DNA from: DASZGL01 sp035938875 | GTDB taxonomy: Bacteria > Chloroflexota > Dormibacteria > Aeolococcales > Aeolococcaceae | NCBI GenBank assembly: GCA_035938875.1 | Contig: DASZGL010000098.1 | Span: 1-43,221 of the forward strand | Length of the DNA: 43,221 nt | Reading direction: 5' to 3' | Shown: piece after piece, positions 15,121 through 23,039 of the stretch | Layout: every line of letters starts with the position of its first letter | Position numbering within the stretch: position 1 is the first letter of the stretch | Notes under the pieces: model-generated | The model's input: only the letters and a program-made list of their open reading frames with translations | Databases searched by the model: none | What the model was told of the DNA's origin: nothing | Made by a program: the position numbers and the translations under genes

Positions 15121-17481
15121 GTGGCTGAGGGGCTTCTCGCCGGCGTCCGCGTCCTCGAGCACGGCGGCGAGGTCGCGCAGAGGGCAGGCCGCATCCTCGC
15201 CGACCTGGGTGCCGACGTCGTCAAGATCGAACCACGCGACGGTGATCCGCTGCGCCGCAGCGCGCCGTTGATCAGACAACGCAGCGACGCCGAGGCGTCG
15301 CTGCGATTCGCGGCGTGGAATGCAGGCAAGCGCAACACGGTGCTCTCGACAGACAACGACCTCGTCCCCTTGGCGATGAGCGCCGACGTCGTGATCGTCG
15401 AGTTGCATCCCACCGACACGACTTCCGCGGTGGCGCAGCTCACCGCCGTCGATGCGGAGCGAAAGCCGAGCGTCGTGAGCATCACTCCGTTCGGCGGGGA
15501 CGGTCCCCGCTCGCACTGGCGCGCTGGTGATCTCGGTGTCATGGCGGCGAGCGGCAACATGCACGTGACCGGTGACCCCGACCGCGCACCGCTTCGTTGC
15601 ACCGAGCCGGCCGGCTACGCCCACGCCGCTACCGAGGTCGCGATGGCTGCGCTCACCGCGCTCGCCTCGGGACGTCCGCAGCAGGTCGACGTGTCGATGC
15701 AGGAGGCGGTGATGATCGCCAGCATGTGCGGCCCTGCGCAATACCCGGCAACCGGGTCGCGGGGCCGTCGCTCGGGAGCGGTCACGGGGCGCACCCGCGA
15801 GGTGTGGCGGTGCAAGGACGGCCACGTCTCTTTTGGGCTGCGCGGCGGCGGCGCCCGCGTCGCCAACCTGCAGACCATCACCCGGCTGCTCGAAGAGGAG
15901 GGATTGGGCACACCGGCGCTGTCGGAGCGCGACTGGACCGCGTACTCGCACGAGCGCGCCACCGACGACGAACTGCGTGCCATCGAGGCTCCCATCGCCA
16001 GCTACTTCCAGCGACACACCATGGCCGAGCTCTTCGCGCTCGCCTGCACCACACCCCTTCTGCTGGCACCGGCGAACACGGCTGCGGAGCTGCTGCGCAG
16101 CACCCAGCTGCGGGATCGCGGCTTCTTCGTCTCCATCGGCGAGCTCGACGACTTCCCCCTGTCGTTCGCCAAGCTCGAGGACGTCGACGGCGGCGTCGCC
16201 CAAGCGGGTCCGCGATCACCGGCGCCGCGGCTTGACTCGGCAACGAGCATCGCGTGGCCGCGACGCCCACCGTCACCCAGCGCTCTCGGCGAGCCTGGCG
16301 CGCCGGCGTGGCAGGGAACACGCATCCTCGAGTTCGGCGCCGGCGCCGCGGGTCCGATCGCCACGCGTTACTTCGCCGAGCACGGCGCGACGGTCATCCG
16401 CGTCGAGTCCCGCTTGCGACCTGACTTTCTGCGCATCTACGCAGCCGGTGGCCTGGAGACGTCTCCCCTCTTCAACGGGCTCAACGTCGGCAAGCTCAGC
16501 GTCAGCCTCAACCTCAAGCACCCCGACGGCGTGGCCGTGGCCAGGAGGCTCGTGTCGTGGGCCGACGCGGTGAGCGAGAACTTCGCGCCGCGCGCGATGC
16601 GCGGTCTCGGCCTCGACTACGCGACGTTGAGCGTCGACAAACCCGACCTCGTGATGGTCTCCGCCTGCCTCATGGGACAGACCGGCCCGCAGCGCGACTA
16701 CCCGGGATTCGGCGGCCAGGGCTCGGCGCTGTGCGGCTATGCGGCGCTGACGGGGTGGCCCGACCGAGAGCCGCTCGGCCCGTACGGGACCATCACCGAC
16801 TCGCTGGCGCCGCGATTCGTGGCCACGTGCCTCGCGGCGGCGCTGCTCTACAAACGGCGCACCGGTCGCGGCGTCCACGTCGACCTCTCCCAGGTCGAAG
16901 CCGCGGCGTTCAGCCTGTCGCCGTGGCTGCTCGACCAGGCGGTGAACGGGACCAGCACCGTGCGCATGGGCAATCGCTCGCCGCTCGCCGTGCCCCACGG
17001 CGCCTTTCCCTGCGCGGGGGACGACCGCTGGCTGGTCATCGCCGTGTGGAGCGACGACGAGTGGGCTCGCCTGGCATCACTGACCGGCGTCGGCGACACG
17101 ACCCTGGCGACACTGGCGGGGCGGCAGGCGCGCGTCGACGAGGTGGAGGCGCTGCTCGCCGATTGGACGTCGGCTCGTGACCGTGACAGCACCGCCCAGT
17201 TGCTCCAGGAGGCGGGCATCGAGGCCGTGCCCGTCGAGGACTGGGGTGATCTGCACGACGATCCCCACATCGCCCGGCGACATCACTTCGTGCCCATCGA
17301 GCATCCCGTGCAGGGTCACTGTCTCGTCGAGCGCAACGGATTCCGGCTCAGCGACGCACAGTCCGGCTACGCGCGACCGGGTCCGCTCCTCGGCGAGCAC
17401 ACCGACGACGTGCTCGGAGGCATCCTCGGGCTGACGGCGACACAGCGACACGAGCTCGCCGAGTCCGGCGCCCTGCAGTGA
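15121..17481 (+). CDS. Fused two-domain family III CoA-transferase (CaiB/BaiF type)
   Basis: 786 aa, twice the usual about 400 aa of this family. Domain 1 (about 1-385) opens GVRVLEHGGEVAQRAGRILA and domain 2 (from about 397) opens TRILEFGAGAAGPIATRYFA. In the family, an Asp in front of a Gly/Ala-rich helix carries the acyl intermediate. Domain 2 keeps it (Asp560 in TITDSLAP); domain 1 has Glu162 there (CTEPAGYAHAA). A plausible reading is one active and one structural or altered half. The reaction would be transfer of CoA between carboxylates. The in-frame region upstream of GTG 15121 has a TGA at 15112-15114. The stop overlaps the thiolase start (GTGA). Confidence 0.92.
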   Translation: MAEGLLAGVRVLEHGGEVAQRAGRILADLGADVVKIEPRDGDPLRRSAPLIRQRSDAEASLRFAAWNAGKRNTVLSTDNDLVPLAMSADVVIVELHPTDTTSAVAQLTAVDAERKPSVVSITPFGGDGPRSHWRAGDLGVMAASGNMHVTGDPDRAPLRCTEPAGYAHAATEVAMAALTALASGRPQQVDVSMQEAVMIASMCGPAQYPATGSRGRRSGAVTGRTREVWRCKDGHVSFGLRGGGARVANLQTITRLLEEEGLGTPALSERDWTAYSHERATDDELRAIEAPIASYFQRHTMAELFALACTTPLLLAPANTAAELLRSTQLRDRGFFVSIGELDDFPLSFAKLEDVDGGVAQAGPRSPAPRLDSATSIAWPRRPPSPSALGEPGAPAWQGTRILEFGAGAAGPIATRYFAEHGATVIRVESRLRPDFLRIYAAGGLETSPLFNGLNVGKLSVSLNLKHPDGVAVARRLVSWADAVSENFAPRAMRGLGLDYATLSVDKPDLVMVSACLMGQTGPQRDYPGFGGQGSALCGYAALTGWPDREPLGPYGTITDSLAPRFVATCLAAALLYKRRTGRGVHVDLSQVEAAAFSLSPWLLDQAVNGTSTVRMGNRSPLAVPHGAFPCAGDDRWLVIAVWSDDEWARLASLTGVGDTTLATLAGRQARVDEVEALLADWTSARDRDSTAQLLQEAGIEAVPVEDWGDLHDDPHIARRHHFVPIEHPVQGHCLVERNGFRLSDAQSGYARPGPLLGEHTDDVLGGILGLTATQRHELAESGALQ

Positions 17482-18671
17482 CCTTTCAGCTGCGCGACCG
17501 GAGCGCCATCAGCGGGATCGGCCAGACCGAGTTCCTGCGCAGCCACCAGCGCAGCGAGCTCGACCTCGCCTGCGACGCGATCCTGGCGGCGTGCGACGAC
17601 GCCGGCATCTCGGCCGCCGACATCGACGGCGTCGTCCGCTACGGAGTCGAGCAGGTCACCGAGGTGCAGCTGGTCTACACGCTGGGCATCTCCCACCTGC
17701 GTTTCATGGCCGAGACCCCATCGGGAGGCGGCGGCCTGGCGAGCACGGTGGCACTGGCGGCGCTCGCGGTGGCCTCAGGCACGGCCGAGCACGTGGTCTG
17801 CTTTCGCAGCCGAAAGCGCTCCAAGGACGCCTCCTACGGGAGTGATCCCAATCAGGGCGGCCGTCCCTGGCAGAAGTTCGGGACGGCATTGTCGGGAACC
17901 GAGCAGTTCCACCACCCCTTCGGCGTCGCCGCCCCGGCGCAGGAGATGGCGCTCATCGCCCGCCGCCACATGCACGTCTTCGGGACCAAAGCCGAGCACT
18001 TCGGCATGCAGGCGGTGGCGCAGCGCGACCATGCATCGCGCAATCCCGCGGCGATCATGCGTCAGCCGATCACCCTCGACGACTGGCGGGAGTCGCGGAT
18101 GATCGCCGACCCGATCCGCCTCTTCGACTGCTCACTGGAGTGCGACGGCGCGGTCGCCGTGATCGTCAGCGCCGCCGAACGCGCCGCGGACATGCGCCAT
18201 CGCCCCGCATTCATCATGGCCGCCACGCAGGGGGAGCACCCCATTCACACCCAGCTCGCCGACTACCTGCGCTACAGCGGCGCCTTCGACGGTCGCGACA
18301 CCGGTGGCGTGTTCATCGGCCGCCGCCTCTTCGAGATGGCCGGGGTGGGTCCAACCGACGTTGACGCGGCGATGATCTTCGACCACTTCACCATGGCCAT
18401 CCCCCTGAGCCTCGAGCAGTACGGGTTCTGCGCCATGGGCGAGGGCGGGCCGTTCATCGAGTCAGGGGCGACGCGCTGGCCCGAGGGCTCGCTCCCGGTG
18501 AACACCCACGGCGGCTCCAACGGCGAAGCCTTCGTCCACGGGTTCAACCACCTTCCCGAGGCGGTGCGCCAGCTGCGCGGCACCGCGGTCAACCAGGTCG
18601 ACGGGTGCGAGATCGTCTTCGTCTGCGGCTCGATCACCGATCCGTCGGGGGCGATCCTGCTGCGACGATGA
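17478..18671 (+). CDS. Thiolase-superfamily protein (SCPx/Ltp2-like) without the nucleophilic Cys
   Basis: 397 aa. The thiolase fold is shown by the start SAISGIGQTEFL, the helix DLACDAILAACDDAGI, NTHGGSNGEAFVHG (His344) and the C-terminal FVCGSIT (Cys383). Where normal thiolases have the nucleophilic Cys (aCaSG), this protein reads ETPSGGGGL (79-87), and I see no Cys between residues 33 and 107. The C-terminal part FDHFTMAIPLSLEQYGFC resembles the steroid-cleaving aldolase Ltp2 group, which also lacks thiolase catalysis and works with a DUF35 partner. A C-C cleaving retro-aldolase is therefore a better guess than thiolysis; this is inference. GTG overlaps the upstream stop; the stop overlaps the DUF35 ATG. 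Confidence 0.88.
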   Translation: MTFQLRDRSAISGIGQTEFLRSHQRSELDLACDAILAACDDAGISAADIDGVVRYGVEQVTEVQLVYTLGISHLRFMAETPSGGGGLASTVALAALAVASGTAEHVVCFRSRKRSKDASYGSDPNQGGRPWQKFGTALSGTEQFHHPFGVAAPAQEMALIARRHMHVFGTKAEHFGMQAVAQRDHASRNPAAIMRQPITLDDWRESRMIADPIRLFDCSLECDGAVAVIVSAAERAADMRHRPAFIMAATQGEHPIHTQLADYLRYSGAFDGRDTGGVFIGRRLFEMAGVGPTDVDAAMIFDHFTMAIPLSLEQYGFCAMGEGGPFIESGATRWPEGSLPVNTHGGSNGEAFVHGFNHLPEAVRQLRGTAVNQVDGCEIVFVCGSITDPSGAILLRR

Positions 18672-19129
18672 GCGAGGAGATCACCGTCGCTCCCACTCCT
18701 GACCACGCCGAGTTCTGGGCGTGGTGCCGCCGCGGCGAGCTCCGGGTGCAACGCTGCACCGATTGCGGTGCGCTCCGCTTCCATCCACGTCCGCGGTGCC
18801 CGGTGTGCCGCAGCGCCGGTTTCGAATGGGTGCGCTGCAGCGGCCGGGGCACGGTCTTCACCTACACCATCTGCCATCCGCCGGTGCTCGCCGCCTTCGC
18901 CGACCGTGTTCCCTACAACGCCGCGGTCATTGAGCTCGCCGAGGGCCCGCTGATGGTGAGCAACATCGTCGACTGCGGCAACGACGACATCCACGTCGGC
19001 ATGCACGTCGAGGTGGTCTTCGTCGAAAGGGGTGGCATGGTGCTGCCGCAGTTCCGCCCCCTGTCGCCATCCGGGTTTGGCAGGGTCCACAATCGCGCGT
19101 CAGATCCCAACACCGACAGCGAGGAGTGA
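18668..19129 (+). CDS. DUF35 / OB-fold zinc-ribbon acyl-CoA-associated protein
   Basis: 153 aa. An N-terminal helix (FWAWCRRGELRVQRC) leads into a rubredoxin-like zinc ribbon with Cys30-x2-Cys33 and Cys44-x2-Cys47. An OB-fold (GRGTVFTYTI ... PLMVSNIVDC ... GMHVEVVFVE) follows. DUF35 proteins partner thiolase-like enzymes, as in ChsH2-Ltp2 of cholesterol side-chain degradation, and this gene directly overlaps the thiolase-like gene (ATGA). A stable complex with the upstream product is therefore expected. The start is fixed by the overlap; the longer open frame from 18605 lies inside the thiolase. Confidence 0.92.
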   Translation: MSEEITVAPTPDHAEFWAWCRRGELRVQRCTDCGALRFHPRPRCPVCRSAGFEWVRCSGRGTVFTYTICHPPVLAAFADRVPYNAAVIELAEGPLMVSNIVDCGNDDIHVGMHVEVVFVERGGMVLPQFRPLSPSGFGRVHNRASDPNTDSEE

Positions 19130-19133
19130 AGAC

Positions 19134-19544
19134 GTGTCCGACGCCGTCCAGCGATTCATCGACTGCCTCAGCGCGCAGGACTGGGACGGCTTCGCCGCCA
19201 CCATGACCGAGGACGTTGAGCGACTGGGACCGTACGGCGACGTGGTCTCGCCCAGAGCGAAGTACGTCGCCTTCCTGCAGTCGGTCGTCCCCAAGCATCC
19301 CAACTACGGCCTGGCGGCGCGGCGGGTGACGCGCTCGCCCGACCAGCGCGTCGCCGTCGCCGAGGTGACCGAGACGTTGACCGTCGGCGGCGCGCCGGTG
19401 TCCTACCCCGAGGTCCTGGTGTTCGACGTCGGCGATGCCGGGCTCATCACCCGGGTCGCGGTCTACACCATGCGTCCCGACCCGCAGCCGCGCCCGGGCA
19501 GCGCCGTGGGGTTTGCCGCGTCCAACGACGTCGCCGTGCGCTGA
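19134..19544 (+). CDS. SnoaL-like / NTF2-fold protein
   Basis: 136 aa from GTG 19134, with GAGGAG seven bases upstream; the first four bases after the DUF35 stop separate the genes. VQRFIDCLSAQDWDGFAATMTEDVERLGPYGD is the classic opening of the SnoaL/NTF2-like cone fold, with strands YPEVLVFDVGD and ITRVAVYTM at the end. Members are small isomerases, cyclases, hydratases or ligand binders. Its place at the end of the CoA-transferase-thiolase-DUF35 operon suggests an auxiliary step on the same intermediate. Substrate unknown. It converges on sthA with a 5-base gap. Confidence 0.85.
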   Translation: MSDAVQRFIDCLSAQDWDGFAATMTEDVERLGPYGDVVSPRAKYVAFLQSVVPKHPNYGLAARRVTRSPDQRVAVAEVTETLTVGGAPVSYPEVLVFDVGDAGLITRVAVYTMRPDPQPRPGSAVGFAASNDVAVR

Positions 19545-19549
19545 CGGCG

Positions 19550-20968
19550 TCAGCCGCCGAGACGACGCACGGCGCCGAGCTTGTTGGTCGCGTCCAGAGC
19601 GGCGACCTTGTACGACTCGGCAAGGGTCGGATAGTTGAAGACCGCATCGACGAGGTAGTCGACGGAGCCGCCGTGGGCCATCACCGCCTGTCCGATGTGG
19701 ACGATCTCGGTGGCACCGGTGCCCAGCACGTGCACGCCGAGGAGGGTGCGATCGTCGGCGTTGACCAGCAGCTTGAGCATGCCGTTGATGTCCCCGATGA
19801 TCTGTCCCCGGGCCAGCTCGCGATACCGGGAGAGGCCGATCTCGTAGGCGACACCGGCGCCGGTCAGCTCCTTCTCCGTGCGCCCCACGAAGCTGAACTC
19901 GGGGATCGCGTAGATGCCTATGGGCATGAGGTTGTTGATCGCCGGGGCCTCGACACCGAATGCCGCGCACGCCGCGCGCCGTCCCTGCTCCATCGATGTC
20001 GCCGCGAGACTGGGGAAACCGATGACGTCGCCGACGGCAAAGATGTTGTCGACCGAGGTCCGGTACTGCTCGTCGACCTTGATGCGACCGTTGGCGTCAG
20101 CCTCGAGCCCGACATTCTCCAGACCCAGGTCATCCACCGCCCCCTGGCGTCCCGCTGAGTAGAGCACCGCGTCGGCGGCGATCCGCTTGCCGCTGGCCAG
20201 GTGGGTGATGGTCCCGTCGTCGAGGCGATCGACGCCGACGACCGTCTCACCGAGGCGCATGGTGATGCCCGCCTCGCGGAGGTGGTACTGCAGGCCTTCG
20301 ACCATCTCTGCGTCACAGAAGGGCAGCAGCTGATCGCGTTGCTCGACCAAGGTGACCTTGACGCCGAGGGCCGCGAAGATCGAGCCGTACTCGATGCCGA
20401 TGACTCCGGCGCCGGCGACGACGAGCGAGCCGGGGATCCGCTCCATGCACAGCAGCCCATCGGAGTCGATGATGGTGCGATCGTCGAAGTCGACGCCGGC
20501 CGGGCGTGCCGGCCGCGTGCCCACGGCGATGATCGCCTTGTCGCACGTCACCGTCTGTTCGCGTCGCGACCCCTCGGCGACGACGATGCTGTTGCGGTCG
20601 ACAAAGCGGGCCTTGCCTTGAAGCAGACGCACGTGATTGCGCGAAAGCTGGCTGTGGATGACGTCGATCTCGCGCTCGACAACCTTCTGGCTCAGCTCGC
20701 GCAGGTCGTCGAAGGTTATCTCCTCCTTGACCCGGTAGCTCTGGCCGTAGAAGGCGCGCTGATTGGCGCCGGTGAGGTAGATGACCGCTTCACGCAGCGA
20801 CTTGCTGGGGATCGTGCCGGTGTTGACGCAGACGCCACCCACCTCGCGGCTGGACTCGGCGATGGCGACGCGCCGTCCTAGCTTGGCCGCCTGGATGGCT
20901 GCCTTCTGCCCGCTGGGGCCGGATCCGATGACGACAAGCTCGTAGTCGTGAGGCAAGGGTGGGGGCAC
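19550..20968 (-). CDS. sthA: Soluble pyridine nucleotide transhydrogenase (Si-specific)
   Basis: 472 aa, full length. FAD motif GSGPSG near the N-terminus; redox-site region GGVCVNTGTIPSKSLREA, where the second Cys of dihydrolipoamide dehydrogenase is Thr, as in SthA proteins. NAD(P) motif GAGVIGIEYGS, and GDVIGFPSLAATSMEQGR for the second FAD loop. It transfers hydride between NADPH and NAD+ in the cytoplasm and so balances reductant from catabolism. The start is a GTG at 20968 without a clear Shine-Dalgarno; the first residues (MPPPLPHDYE) are normal for the family. It is followed, convergently, by the SnoaL-like gene. Confidence 0.94.
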   Translation of the reverse strand: MPPPLPHDYELVVIGSGPSGQKAAIQAAKLGRRVAIAESSREVGGVCVNTGTIPSKSLREAVIYLTGANQRAFYGQSYRVKEEITFDDLRELSQKVVEREIDVIHSQLSRNHVRLLQGKARFVDRNSIVVAEGSRREQTVTCDKAIIAVGTRPARPAGVDFDDRTIIDSDGLLCMERIPGSLVVAGAGVIGIEYGSIFAALGVKVTLVEQRDQLLPFCDAEMVEGLQYHLREAGITMRLGETVVGVDRLDDGTITHLASGKRIAADAVLYSAGRQGAVDDLGLENVGLEADANGRIKVDEQYRTSVDNIFAVGDVIGFPSLAATSMEQGRRAACAAFGVEAPAINNLMPIGIYAIPEFSFVGRTEKELTGAGVAYEIGLSRYRELARGQIIGDINGMLKLLVNADDRTLLGVHVLGTGATEIVHIGQAVMAHGGSVDYLVDAVFNYPTLAESYKVAALDATNKLGAVRRLGG

Positions 20969-21011
20969 CAGGGAGGGGTTGGCGAGAGGTTGCTCGGAGT
21001 ATGCCGCGCCT

Positions 21012-21045
21012 CACCCGGCTCGGTGCGCCAGGCCCGAGCCGGGTG
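21012..21045 (-). terminator. Long perfect hairpin after the glycoside hydrolase gene
   Basis: CACCCGGCTCGG (21012-21023) pairs with CCGAGCCGGGTG (21034-21045), 12 bp perfect with a 10-base loop. It begins seven bases after the stop of the minus-strand glycoside hydrolase and precedes sthA. There is no T-run on either side, so it is an atypical intrinsic terminator or an mRNA-stabilising structure. Confidence 0.6.
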
Positions 21046-21051
21046 GGCCGG

Positions 21052-22815
21052 TCAGCTGAAGCTGACGTCGTCGAACCAGGCCGTGCCGGTGTTGTTGCCG
21101 GATGCCAGGACCAGCTGGCGGAACGCCGTCCCGGCAGGAGCGGTTGCCGATGCCGTCAGCAGGGTCCAGCCGCTGTCACCCGCGGGCAGCGGCGCCGATG
21201 TCGCGCCGCCCAACCATCCGCTGTGCGCGTCGTAGAAGTACACGCCCACGAGAGTGCTGCCCGAGGCGGCCGCGCCCCTGACCCAGGCACTCACCGTGTA
21301 GGTTCGGCCGGCTTGAGCGCCGTCGACGGGAATCGAGTAGAACGCTGGAGATCCGCCGGTTGCCACCGACGTGCTCGCGCTGATGCGTGCCGACGCGCTT
21401 CCGCTGTGCGCGACACTGGAATCCTGCGCGAAGGTTCCGTACCCCCAACCGTACAAGCGCCAGATGTCGGGATAGCCACCGCTGCCCCGCTCGAATGAGT
21501 TGTTCAGATCGTTGGACTCGCTCGTGCCGGCGAACATGGCGAGCACCGCACTCACCGCCGGCTTCGCCGAACCGTCAGCGCGGAAGATGCCGAATGTCTG
21601 TGTGCACACCGCGCACTTGGGGTCAGCGATGTCGTAGAGCATCCACGGGCCAACCGGAGGAATCCCTGCCTGACGTGCGGCGTTGGCGACGGTCCGATAG
21701 AACTGGTTCTGGTAGGCCTCTTGCGCCGACTGTGTCCAGGGAATGCCGGCCACATCGGTGTTGTTGACGTCGGTTCGATACCCGGTCTCACCGACGAGCA
21801 ACGGCTGCGGTGCCGCGTACGCCTTGGCATCGCGAAAGGTGCCGAAGGCAAGCGCCGCATCGGCGTAGAAGTGAAAGTCCCAGAAGTCCGGAACCACCGG
21901 GGCTATCCCGTTCTTGAGCTGGGCGAGGTCACCGGCGTTGTCGCACCCGCAGACCGAGACCGTGACCGGGATGCCGCCATCGATGCTCTTGAGGTACGGC
22001 AGCATGTGCTTGACCCAGCTCATCTGCACGGCCACGTTGGGATCGATCTCGTTGCGCAGCTCGACGACGCTGATCCGCTGATCACCATGGAAGGGAGCCA
22101 GTACCTGGTTGGCCCACGACTCGCTGCTGCTGAAGTTGCTGTAGTCAGCGAACGGCACATCGAACAGCGTCAGCTGCACACCCAGGCCGTGCTTCGCCGC
22201 CAGGGAGACGGTGGCCGCGAGGCGCTGCTGCATGACGGGATTCGGAGAAGGCCATCCGAAGGACCACGTCTGGGTGTCGACGATGATGCGAACCGTGTTG
22301 GCACGCAGCGCCGCGATACGACCGAAGTCGCTGTCCAGCGTCGCCGCGTCCCAGTAGACCCACATGTCGGACCAGCCGTTGTGTGCCGGGTAGTAGTTCA
22401 TGACCTTGAGCTGATTGATCGGAACACGATGCGCACCTGACGAGGGCACCGGCGACGGCCGTCTGACGCCGGCGAGCGCGGCGCTCGTTGATGTGGTTTC
22501 GTGGAGCGCAGCGATCGACGTGTGGTCAACGGCGGCGGCCGGTACGACTCCCGAGTCGCCCCCGTCCACCCCGCTCTCACCCGAGGGTGCCGCAACGGCC
22601 GGTGCAACACCGTCTTCGGATGCCGGGTGCACCACGCCGCGGGCCGCGAAGTCACTCGCGGTCACAGTCCCGGAGCGCCCGGTGCTCGTCGGGCCTGTGG
22701 ACGACTGGATCATCACCTGGCCACCGCCGGAGAGGATGAGAACCGCGCAACCCTGGACCACACTGAGCAGCGTGCGCGCGCGCAGATGACGACGATTGCC
22801 TGTGAACCGCTTCAC
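21052..22815 (-). CDS. Secreted clan A glycoside hydrolase with C-terminal carbohydrate-binding module
   Basis: 587 aa. A basic N-terminus and hydrophobic segment (about 14-30) form a signal peptide. A low-complexity Ser/Ala/Gly linker runs to about 130. A TIM-barrel region (about 135-430) contains ELRNEIDP with Asn255-Glu256, the typical acid/base of clan GH-A, and LLVGETGYRT with Glu343 as the likely nucleophile. From about 435 (NNSFERGSGGYPDIWRL to the end) there is a beta-sandwich like CBM4/9. It should hydrolyse an extracellular beta-glycan; which one is not clear. The GTG start has GAGGGGG upstream. It lies downstream of a GGDEF-EAL gene on the same strand (224-base gap), a context seen for matrix polysaccharide control. 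Confidence 0.82.
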   Translation of the reverse strand: MKRFTGNRRHLRARTLLSVVQGCAVLILSGGGQVMIQSSTGPTSTGRSGTVTASDFAARGVVHPASEDGVAPAVAAPSGESGVDGGDSGVVPAAAVDHTSIAALHETTSTSAALAGVRRPSPVPSSGAHRVPINQLKVMNYYPAHNGWSDMWVYWDAATLDSDFGRIAALRANTVRIIVDTQTWSFGWPSPNPVMQQRLAATVSLAAKHGLGVQLTLFDVPFADYSNFSSSESWANQVLAPFHGDQRISVVELRNEIDPNVAVQMSWVKHMLPYLKSIDGGIPVTVSVCGCDNAGDLAQLKNGIAPVVPDFWDFHFYADAALAFGTFRDAKAYAAPQPLLVGETGYRTDVNNTDVAGIPWTQSAQEAYQNQFYRTVANAARQAGIPPVGPWMLYDIADPKCAVCTQTFGIFRADGSAKPAVSAVLAMFAGTSESNDLNNSFERGSGGYPDIWRLYGWGYGTFAQDSSVAHSGSASARISASTSVATGGSPAFYSIPVDGAQAGRTYTVSAWVRGAAASGSTLVGVYFYDAHSGWLGGATSAPLPAGDSGWTLLTASATAPAGTAFRQLVLASGNNTGTAWFDDVSFS

Positions 22816-22966
22816 GCCGCGCCCCCTCGCCTAGACGGACCGAGCTGCGCCCCCCACAGCGGCCGTCGGCAACTCAACAGTGCGGCACGAGCAGACAAGA
22901 AACGCACCCAGGCGGGTAGAGACATGTAAAGGCTGGGGCACAAGGGGGATACGCCTGCTTTCTGTC

Positions 22967-23009
22967 GCATTCGTCGACAGCCACAGACGGTTGCAATCGA
23001 CGCGAATGC
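22967..23009 (-). repeat. Imperfect inverted repeat between the GGDEF-EAL and glycoside hydrolase genes
   Basis: GCATTCGTCGAC (22967-22978) pairs with TCGACGCGAATGC (22997-23009) with a two-base bulge. It is downstream of the GGDEF-EAL stop, so it may be its terminator, or a leader element of the hydrolase. The remaining intergenic region (22816-23039) shows no recognisable c-di-GMP or c-di-AMP riboswitch. Confidence 0.35.
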
Positions 23010-23039
23010 CGCAATCGCCCAGCGCGCCGGTGCCGCTCC

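Noticed and set aside
22816..23039. Possible c-di-GMP or c-di-AMP riboswitch ahead of the glycoside hydrolase
   Set aside because: The conserved core motifs of these riboswitches could not be found; only a simple inverted repeat is present.
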